Below are positions 51,845 to 57,990 of a stretch of 64,000 nucleotides of DNA, one piece after another. The DNA comes from Pollutimonas thiosulfatoxidans. GTDB lineage: Bacteria; Pseudomonadota; Gammaproteobacteria; Burkholderiales; Burkholderiaceae_B. Positions within the stretch are counted from its first letter, which is position 1. Each line of letters starts with the position of its first letter. Position numbers and translations under genes: made by a program. The stretch spans positions 3,348,001 through 3,412,000 of the forward strand of contig NZ_CP022987.1 of the NCBI RefSeq assembly GCF_004022565.1, in the 5' to 3' direction. The notes below the pieces were generated by a model that was given only the letters and a program-made list of their open reading frames with translations, had not been told where the DNA came from and searched no databases.

Positions 51845-51855
51845 TGGTATTACCA
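51845..51855. promoter_or_regulatory. Candidate GntR/FadR-type operator
   Basis: TGGTA-T-TACCA is a perfect palindrome in the 159-bp gap between the divergent tctC and UxaA-like genes. FCD-type GntR regulators bind TGGTnnTACCA-like sites. The likely partner is the regulator at 46115-46885. A related half-site TTGGTATAC lies near 51785. Confidence 0.6.
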
Positions 51856-51911
51856 CTTTACCTGTTTAAATCTCTATACTTGATCCTTTCGAACCTCTTG
51901 CAGGAGACAGC

Positions 51912-53474
51912 GTGGTGCACGAAACCTTGGTGCCGATCAGTACTGTGACCCGTTCCGATCTGGCCCCCTTGGCCATACGGCTGGGGCAGGACGACAACGT
52001 TCTGATCGCCACCCGCGACATCAAGCCCGGTACTGTCATACCGGCCGAATCTTTAACCTCATCCGAGGCGGTGCCGGCGGGGCACAAGATGGCGGCGCGC
52101 GACATCGCCCTTGGCGAGGCAGTGCGGCGCTACAACCAGATTATTGGCTTTGCCACCAAAGATATCGGCGCCGGCCGTCATGTGCACCTGCATAACTTGG
52201 CCATGCACGAATTTGAGCGCGATTACGCTTTCTGTGCCGACGCCAGACTCCAAGAGCCGCCGGCCGAGGCATTGGTCTTCAATGGCATCGTGCGCCCCGA
52301 TGGCCGGGTTGCCACCCGCAATTACATAGGCGTCATCAGCAGTGTCAACTGCTCGGCAACGGTCTGTCGCCAGATTTCGGACGCCTTCCGCGGCGATGCG
52401 CTGGCCGACTTCCCTAACGTCGACGGCGTAGTGTCCATCACCCACAAAACCGGCTGCGGCATGGCATCGCAAGGTGAAGGCATAGATCTGCTTCGGCGTG
52501 TCATTGCGGGGTATATCCGGCACCCCAATTTTGCCGCCGTCGTGTTCATCGGGCTGGGCTGCGAGTCGAATCAGATTTCTGCATTGCTGGGCGCGGAAGG
52601 CCTGCAGGAATCCGACCGGCTGCGCACCATGACCATCCAGGACATGGGCGGCACCCGCAAGACCATAGAGCACGGCATCGAACTAGTGCGCAGCCTGCTG
52701 CCGCAAGCCAACCAGGTAAGCCGCCAGCCCGTACCCGTCAGTCATATCACCGTAGGCCTGCAATGCGGTGGGTCCGACGGCTACTCCGGCATAACCGCTA
52801 ACCCCGCGTTGGGCGCCGCCATGGATTTGCTGGTTCAACATGGCGGTACGGCCATCCTTAGCGAGACACCCGAGATCTACGGGGCCGAACACCTGTTGAC
52901 GCGTCGCGCTGTGTCGCGCGAGGTAGGTGAAAAGCTGATCGAGCGCATCCATTGGTGGGAAGCATATACCCAGCGCCTGGGCGGCGAAATGAACAACAAC
53001 CCCTCTCCCGGCAACAAGGCCGGGGGCCTGACCACCATCCTGGAAAAATCGTTGGGCGCCGTGGCCAAGGCTGGCGCCAGCAACCTGGCCGATGTGGTCG
53101 AGTATGCCCAGCCCGTGAACGAATCAGGGCTGGTGTTCATGGATACCCCGGGTTACGACCCCGTTTCCGCCACCGGACAAGTGGCAGGCGGCGCCAACGT
53201 CATTTGCTTCACTACCGGACGGGGTTCGGTCTACGGCTGCAAGCCCACGCCATCGCTCAAACTGGCAACCAATTCGCTGATGTACCACCGGATGAGCGAA
53301 GACATGGACATCAACTGTGGCGACATCCTGGATGGCGGAAAGTCGGTGCAGCAGGTTGGCGAAGAGATCTTCCGGCGCATTATTGAAATCGCGTCCGGCG
53401 AGCGCAGCCAAAGCGAACTTCACGGGTTCGGCGAAGACGAGTTCGCCCCGTGGGTGCTGGGCCCCACAATGTAA
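51912..53474 (+). CDS. UxaA/GarD family dehydratase (altronate dehydratase-like)
   Basis: This 520-residue iron-dependent sugar-acid dehydratase has an N-terminal SAF-type domain (LIATRDIKPGTVIPAESL, up to about residue 110) fused to the large catalytic domain. Motifs: GIVRPDGRVATRNYIGVISSVNCSATV, HKTGCGM, FIGLGCESNQI, LQCGGSDGYSGITANPALG, NNNPSPGNKAGGLTTILEKSLG, GVVFMDTPGYDP-like and TGRGSVYGCKPTPSLKLATNS. It starts GTGGTG after GGAGACAGC. Related enzymes act on altronate, galactarate or, in split form (SuyAB), sulfolactate. The substrate here is unassigned. Confidence 0.9.
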   Translation: MVHETLVPISTVTRSDLAPLAIRLGQDDNVLIATRDIKPGTVIPAESLTSSEAVPAGHKMAARDIALGEAVRRYNQIIGFATKDIGAGRHVHLHNLAMHEFERDYAFCADARLQEPPAEALVFNGIVRPDGRVATRNYIGVISSVNCSATVCRQISDAFRGDALADFPNVDGVVSITHKTGCGMASQGEGIDLLRRVIAGYIRHPNFAAVVFIGLGCESNQISALLGAEGLQESDRLRTMTIQDMGGTRKTIEHGIELVRSLLPQANQVSRQPVPVSHITVGLQCGGSDGYSGITANPALGAAMDLLVQHGGTAILSETPEIYGAEHLLTRRAVSREVGEKLIERIHWWEAYTQRLGGEMNNNPSPGNKAGGLTTILEKSLGAVAKAGASNLADVVEYAQPVNESGLVFMDTPGYDPVSATGQVAGGANVICFTTGRGSVYGCKPTPSLKLATNSLMYHRMSEDMDINCGDILDGGKSVQQVGEEIFRRIIEIASGERSQSELHGFGEDEFAPWVLGPTM

Positions 53475-53509
53475 GTCTGTTCAAAAAATAATCACAAGGA
53501 TACGTTTGC

Positions 53510-54472
53510 ATGAAGGTGTTGATCACTGATTACGATTTCCCTGATCTCGAGCTGGAGCTCGCTTTGTATCGCGATGCCGGCATCGAAGTCGTTACGGCCC
53601 AGTGCCGCACTGAGGACGACGTTATCGAGGCGTCCGCCGGCTGCCAGGGCTTGCTGGTGCAGTACGCGCCGGTCAATGCCAAGGTGTTTGCCGCCAGGCC
53701 CGAGATCCGCATCGCCAGCCGCTATGGCGCCGGATACGACACCATAGACGTCGCCGATGCAGGCACGCACGGCGTGTGGGTGGCCAATTCGCCCGACTAC
53801 GGCGTGGGCGAGGTGGCTACGCACGCGTTCGCCATGATGCTCGATCTATTGCGCCATATCACCTTCTACGACAGGGACATCAAGGCAGGCACCTGGCACT
53901 TCACCTCGTCAGGGCCGCTGCAGCGGGTGTCCGACATGACGCTGGGTATTCTGGGACTGGGCCGCATCGGCAAGCGCATGGCGCATATTGCCCGCAATAG
54001 TTTCAAGGATGTCATCGCTTGCGACCCGCACATTATTGATGGCGATTTTCCCGCCTACGTGCAGCGCGTCGATATGCCAACTTTGTTTGAGCGCAGTGAC
54101 GCGATATCCCTGCATGTGCCGCTAACTGCCCAAACGCGTGGCATAGTCGATGCGCGCATGCTGGGCTTGATGAAGCAGGGCAGTGTGCTGGTCAATACCG
54201 CTCGCGGGCCGGTCGTCGATGTCGACGCCCTGGTTCAGGCCCTGGACGACGGTCGGGTCGCAGGGGCTGGGCTTGATGTGCTGCCTGTCGAGCCGCCCGA
54301 CTTCAGCTCGCGCATTGTCCAGCATCCCCGGGTGCTGGTCTCGCCTCATGCCGCTTTCTATTCGCAGACGGCCGAGAAAGAGCTGCGCCGAAAAGCCGCC
54401 CAAAACCTGATCGACTGGGCGCGCACGGGCAGGCCGTCTTACGTAGTGGTGGAAGGCAGCCGCCAGCCCTGA
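53510..54472 (+). CDS. D-isomer-specific 2-hydroxyacid dehydrogenase
   Basis: This 320-residue NAD-dependent enzyme has the Rossmann motif LGILGLGRIGKRM, and the catalytic Arg (NTARGPVVD), Glu (LPVEPPDFSS) and His (VSPHAAFYS) of the family. N-terminal ITDYDFPDLELEL and GYDTIDVADAGTHGVWVANSPDYGVGEVATHAFAMML match the C-terminal-binding-protein/phosphoglycerate-dehydrogenase branch. It sits 35 bases after the dehydratase, so it probably reduces or oxidises a 2-keto/hydroxy acid of that pathway. Confidence 0.92.
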   Translation: MKVLITDYDFPDLELELALYRDAGIEVVTAQCRTEDDVIEASAGCQGLLVQYAPVNAKVFAARPEIRIASRYGAGYDTIDVADAGTHGVWVANSPDYGVGEVATHAFAMMLDLLRHITFYDRDIKAGTWHFTSSGPLQRVSDMTLGILGLGRIGKRMAHIARNSFKDVIACDPHIIDGDFPAYVQRVDMPTLFERSDAISLHVPLTAQTRGIVDARMLGLMKQGSVLVNTARGPVVDVDALVQALDDGRVAGAGLDVLPVEPPDFSSRIVQHPRVLVSPHAAFYSQTAEKELRRKAAQNLIDWARTGRPSYVVVEGSRQP

Positions 54473-54475
54473 CCG

Positions 54476-55195
54476 CTACTCGGCGGCCGCTCCTGGCGGT
54501 CGTTTGAGATTCTGTGCCCACTCCCAGGCCACATCGCGCCGTAGGCGTCGGTTGACCGCGATGGTGATCAACATGGCCAGCAGCGCCCCGAGGCCGGCCA
54601 AGGCCATGTCTTTGTGGGCATCCCAGATGTCGCCCTGGGTGCCCAGGTATTGCATGCCCAGGTCGCCCCCAAACAGCATGGCCGCGCCCCATTCGATCAA
54701 CTCGTAAAGCGCTGACGTACTGAGTGCGACATCCAGCGGCAGAACATACGCCCAGAAGCCGCGGACCTCGACGACGCGCAGGAAGAACTCCCTTATCGGG
54801 TAGAACAGCAAGAGTCCATAGGAAAAATGGACCAGCCTATCGTAGTGGTTACGTTCCCAGCCGAACATGCTATTGAATGTGTGACCGGTAAGTGCTTCCC
54901 ACCAGGCGTTGTAGGGGACTTCCGAATAGGTGTAGTGCGACCCGAGGGTGTGCAGCGCCAGGAAAAACAAGATTAGCAACAGCGATGCATCCGAAAACCG
55001 GAACTGTCGGCGAACTGCCCAGAGCAAGCCGAAGAGCCCGATCACCAAAGCGTTTTCGAGCACCCATGCCGGACGGTCGTGCGGGTTGATCGCCAGAAAA
55101 AGCCACAACAGCACATAGGCGCCGGCCGCAACGCGCACCGCCTTGGCAAGCGCGGGCCGGGCCAGCGGCGGCGGGGCAAACGCCTGTTCAGACAT
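54476..55195 (-). CDS. DUF2238 (YjdF-like) membrane protein
   Basis: This 239-residue integral membrane protein has six or so helices and the DUF2238 core DASLLLILFFLALHTLGSHYTYSEVPYNAWW, FGWERNHYDRLVHFSYGLLLFYPIREFF and LSTSALYELIEWGAAMLFGGDLGMQYLGTQGDIWDAHKDM. The conserved Glu, His and Asp residues within the membrane suggest metal or proton handling, but no function is known. It converges with the 2-hydroxyacid dehydrogenase; stops are 4 bases apart. Confidence 0.86.
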   Translation of the reverse strand: MSEQAFAPPPLARPALAKAVRVAAGAYVLLWLFLAINPHDRPAWVLENALVIGLFGLLWAVRRQFRFSDASLLLILFFLALHTLGSHYTYSEVPYNAWWEALTGHTFNSMFGWERNHYDRLVHFSYGLLLFYPIREFFLRVVEVRGFWAYVLPLDVALSTSALYELIEWGAAMLFGGDLGMQYLGTQGDIWDAHKDMALAGLGALLAMLITIAVNRRLRRDVAWEWAQNLKRPPGAAAE

Positions 55196-55300
55196 GGCTT
55201 TCCATTTTCAATTCGACACGGCTGCTTACAGGCCGCCTTGTGGCTCGGTGGTATAAAAAATTGAGAGCAGGCCTAGGCCTGGAACCTAAAAGGACTTTCC

Positions 55301-55729
55301 ATGAAACGTAAACTAACAGCAATAGCGGGTGTCGTGATGTGTGTCGGCCTGGCGGCATGCACGGCTCCTAAAGACGCTCAGGAATTGTCGCAGAAAACCG
55401 TGGAGTACACCTGCGGAACCAGCAACCAACCCGTGACGGTGCAATATACCTTCCAGGGCTACGAAGCCTTGGCCGCCAAGGTCATTTATAACAATCAGGC
55501 TGTGGACCTGACGCGGGCTACGACCAGCAATGCCGACATGGTGGGTAATACCTTCCGTGGCAACGGCTACACCTGGACAACCGATAAATTCAACCATGGG
55601 AATGTGCATGAGGCCCACGGCAAAATGCTGACCCAGGACAACACCCAGACGATCACTGGCCAGAACGCTACAGTCAGCAATGTTCTGGTAAAAGACTGCA
55701 ATGCAGTAGCAACTTCGCCCAATTCCTAG
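55301..55729 (+). CDS. Small lipoprotein, MliC/Acp-like (possible lysozyme inhibitor)
   Basis: This 142-residue protein has a lipobox AGVVMCVGLAAC followed by TAPKDA. The body (VEYTCGTSNQPVTVQYTFQGYEALAAKVIYNNQAVDLTR, GNGYTWTTDKFNHGNVHEAHGKMLTQDN, SNVLVKDCNA) has a Cys pair and layout like MliC-type C-type lysozyme inhibitors and the Neisseria adhesin complex protein. The resemblance is by pattern only; a plain outer-membrane lipoprotein is the safe call. AAAAGGAC precedes the ATG. Confidence 0.75.
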   Translation: MKRKLTAIAGVVMCVGLAACTAPKDAQELSQKTVEYTCGTSNQPVTVQYTFQGYEALAAKVIYNNQAVDLTRATTSNADMVGNTFRGNGYTWTTDKFNHGNVHEAHGKMLTQDNTQTITGQNATVSNVLVKDCNAVATSPNS

Positions 55730-55735
55730 TATTTA

Positions 55736-55762
55736 CCGGGGTGGGCCGCCCGCCCGCCCCGG
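55736..55762 (+). terminator. GC-rich stem-loop after the lipoprotein gene
   Basis: CCGGGGTGGGC pairs with GCCCGCCCCGG (11 bp, one wobble) around CGCCC, 6 bases after the stop codon. The T-run is missing, so it may be a weak or Rho-assisted terminator, but it separates the lipoprotein from the next transcript. Confidence 0.5.
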
Positions 55763-55769
55763 CGGCTGG

Positions 55770-55800
55770 TTGGACTTCAGGCACCATATCAGCATACAAT
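55770..55800 (+). promoter_or_regulatory. Predicted sigma-70 promoter for the structured leader/symporter transcript
   Basis: TTGGAC (55770-55775) and TACAAT (55795-55800) resemble -35 and -10 boxes; the 19-bp spacer is slightly long (17 if CATACA at 55793 is used). A transcript would start near 55807 and run into the structured region and the symporter gene. Confidence 0.5.
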
Positions 55801-55806
55801 ACCCTC

Positions 55807-56102
55807 CTTTGGGGGAGTTTCCCCCGTCACAAGGCCGCTACGCAGTGGCCCGGCTTTTTAGCCGAAACACCATGCCCGACCCCTTAGGGTCGCGGAACAA
55901 TCAGGTTGGCTACACGTAGCCGACACCGAAGCTTCGCAGGCTTACCCGCTTACCCCTGTCCAGGGGCGCAGTCGTTGCCTGTGTACGCTGAAACGAGACG
56001 CCTGTCTTGTGAACTTGTCTGGGTAAACCGGGGCGCTTTTGTGCCCGGGCATGGCCCGGGCGTAGCGTGCGCGTTTCGGCGGAAATACAAGGACAAAAAA
56101 GG
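55807..56102 (+). ncRNA. Highly structured ~296-nt leader region before the SSS symporter (candidate cis-regulatory RNA)
   Basis: This non-coding stretch forms a row of strong hairpins: GGGGGA/TCCCCC (55811-55825), GGCCGCT-ACGC-AGTGGCC (55833-55850), CGGCT-TTTT-AGCCG (55851-55864), CGACCC-CTTA-GGGTCG (55877-55892), GTTGGCTA-CACG-TAGCCGAC (55905-55924), CCCCT-GTCC-AGGGG (55943-55956) and GCCCGGGC-ATG-GCCCGGGC (56043-56061). CGCTGAAACG (55986-55995) also pairs over ten bases with CGTTTCGGCG (56072-56081), just upstream of the ribosome-binding site. I recognise no known riboswitch consensus. It could be a riboswitch-like leader or an independent small RNA. Confidence 0.6.
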
Positions 56103-57797
56103 ATGGAAAACGCTGATTTTTTTCAATTGTCGATGCCTATGGCGCTGGTGCTGCTTATCGGCTTCTACGGCGCGACGTTTCTGCTGTCTTTATTGATCGG
56201 CAAGAAGCGAGAAAACGTCGACGGCTATATGGTCTCGAACAACGCCGTGGGATTTGGACTGGCGGCGGCCAGCATGATTGCCACCTGGATATGGGCGGCA
56301 TCCTTCTATGCCAGTGCAACCTCAGGCTATCGATATGGGCTTTCCGGGCCGATACATTACGGCTTCTGGGGCGCCTTGATGATTTTCTTTATCTACCCGT
56401 TCGGTAGACGCTTTCGCAAGCTGGCCCCCAAAGCGCATACCCTGGCCGAAGTCATCAAGGCCAGACACGGCACCTCCAGCCAGATGATTATGGCGGTGTC
56501 CAACCTGATAGGCAGCTGCATCAGCCTGATGGTCAACTTTACGGCAGCCGGCGCGCTGGTATCGGTGCTAAGCCCGCTAAGCTTCATCCAGGGCGTACTG
56601 ATTGCCGGACTAGGGGTTTTGTCTTACACGCTTTGGTCGGGATTTCGCGCGTCGGTCATGACCGATTTCGCGCAACTGATCGCGATGATACTCGCGGCGG
56701 TGGTGATTATTCCCTTGATTTTCTTTAACGCCGGGGGCACGGACATGTTGGTGGCCAATATGTCCAACCTGAGCAGCGAGCAGCTTAATTTCTTCTCGAT
56801 GACCGCCATACTGGAGCAGGGCGCGCCTTACTTCGTGGCGGTGCTGGCCTACGCCATTGGCAACCAGACGATTGCGCAGCGCCTCTTTGCCGTTCGCGAA
56901 GACCTGATCAAGCCTACCTTCATCACCGCCACCATTGGCTATGGTGCCGTGGTGATTGGTCTGGGTATGTTGGGCTTGCTGGCGCTATTCACCGGGCTGC
57001 AACCGGTCGACGGCAATATGAACAACATCATCCCGCAAATGGCCTTGCAATACCTGCCGCCCTTTGGCATTGCGCTGTTCTTCATACTGGTGGTCGGCTC
57101 CTTGTCATCGACTGCGGACTCTGACCTTTCCGCGCTGTCGGCCATCGTGATGACGGACATCTACGGCAAGAATCTGGCACGAGGCAAGCCCAACCCCCGA
57201 CGCATGCTGTGGTGGGGCCGCGTAACGATGATCGTCGCCACCATGATGGGCGTAATCTTTGCCACCTTGCGGCTGGATATTCTGGTGATGCTGGTCTTCG
57301 TGGGAGCGTTATGGGGCGCCATTGTCTTCCCGGTCATCATCAGCTTCTACTGGGACAAGGTGAGCAACAAGGCATTTACGATGGCAGTTGCCGCGGCGGT
57401 GACCGCGTTTACGGTCGCACGCTTCGAGTTGCTGCCGCTGGAAGGCATCGTGGCTGTGTTTTTCGAGCTTAGCGCCTCCGTGGGTGCAGGGGTGGTGATC
57501 GGGCTGATGACGTTCGCCTTCTTCAATCGTAAGGCTGCCATCACAATGGGCCTGGCCGTCGCCATTGGGGGCATGCCCTTCGCTGTGGGCTTCCTGCGCG
57601 ATTACACCGTATTGCTTAGCTCGCTGACTGCCTATGGGGTCAGTGCGGCGGTATGTGTGGCCATGAGTTGGCGCAATAAAGAGCGCTTTGATTTCGATCT
57701 GCTGGCGGAGCGTGTTACCTCGTTCCACCAGGAGCCTGTCGCCGGCAAGGAGTCCGTCGCGATACCTGTAGGCGGCGTTGCAACCGCCCGCACTTAA
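56103..57797 (+). CDS. Sodium:solute symporter family transporter
   Basis: This 564-residue protein has about 13 hydrophobic helices and the SSS-type start FQLSMPMALVLLIGFYGATFLLSLLIGKKRENVDGYMVSNNAVGFGLAAASMIATWIWAASFYASATSGYRYGLSG. It later has YAIGNQTIAQRLFAVRE and VVGSLSSTADSDLSALSAIVMTDIYGK, the sodium-site Ser/Thr region. ATG 56103 has AAGGA 10 bases upstream. The nearest relatives of this layout include urea- and carboxylate-type symporters, but the substrate is not readable. A 43-residue membrane peptide gene follows at once. Confidence 0.9.
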   Translation: MENADFFQLSMPMALVLLIGFYGATFLLSLLIGKKRENVDGYMVSNNAVGFGLAAASMIATWIWAASFYASATSGYRYGLSGPIHYGFWGALMIFFIYPFGRRFRKLAPKAHTLAEVIKARHGTSSQMIMAVSNLIGSCISLMVNFTAAGALVSVLSPLSFIQGVLIAGLGVLSYTLWSGFRASVMTDFAQLIAMILAAVVIIPLIFFNAGGTDMLVANMSNLSSEQLNFFSMTAILEQGAPYFVAVLAYAIGNQTIAQRLFAVREDLIKPTFITATIGYGAVVIGLGMLGLLALFTGLQPVDGNMNNIIPQMALQYLPPFGIALFFILVVGSLSSTADSDLSALSAIVMTDIYGKNLARGKPNPRRMLWWGRVTMIVATMMGVIFATLRLDILVMLVFVGALWGAIVFPVIISFYWDKVSNKAFTMAVAAAVTAFTVARFELLPLEGIVAVFFELSASVGAGVVIGLMTFAFFNRKAAITMGLAVAIGGMPFAVGFLRDYTVLLSSLTAYGVSAAVCVAMSWRNKERFDFDLLAERVTSFHQEPVAGKESVAIPVGGVATART

Positions 57798-57809
57798 GGA
57801 GAACTGCAT

Positions 57810-57941
57810 ATGTCCAGTATTTGGCTTACTTTCTATATCCTGGTTTGGCCGGTGCTATCGGCCGCCGTACTGCTCGTACTCATTGTGGCCCTGGTGCGCG
57901 ACATGCGCGCTGCCAGCAAGGAAGGCGAAACCATGGTCTGA
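57810..57941 (+). CDS. Small single-span membrane protein, putative transporter small subunit
   Basis: This 43-residue protein reads MSSIWLTFYILVWPVLSAAVLLVLIVALVRDMRAA and ends EGETMV. It has one strong transmembrane helix and a charged cytoplasmic tail. The start has AAGGAGAA nine bases upstream, better than most genes here, and it lies 12 bases after the symporter stop. Peptides of this length and layout accompany SSS-type symporters in Burkholderiales and are thought to be their small subunits. Confidence 0.85.
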   Translation: MSSIWLTFYILVWPVLSAAVLLVLIVALVRDMRAASKEGETMV

Positions 57942-57953
57942 CGGGTGACGATG

Positions 57954-57983
57954 GGCCACGCTGACCGATGCGTCAGCGTGGCC
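57954..57983. terminator. Shared terminator-like stem-loop between symporter and ppc genes
   Basis: A perfect 12-bp stem GGCCACGCTGAC/GTCAGCGTGGCC with a 6-nt loop lies between the convergent small-subunit gene and ppc. T-runs are weak on both sides, so it may work for both directions with help. Confidence 0.6.
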
Positions 57984-57990
57984 GGTCCGT

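Noticed and set aside
55807..56102. 6S RNA, glycine riboswitch, mini-ykkC or cobalamin riboswitch
   Set aside because: There is no long closing stem as in 6S RNA, no glycine core pairing pattern, no ACGR twin hairpins and no B12 box in the expected context. Only isolated short matches were seen.
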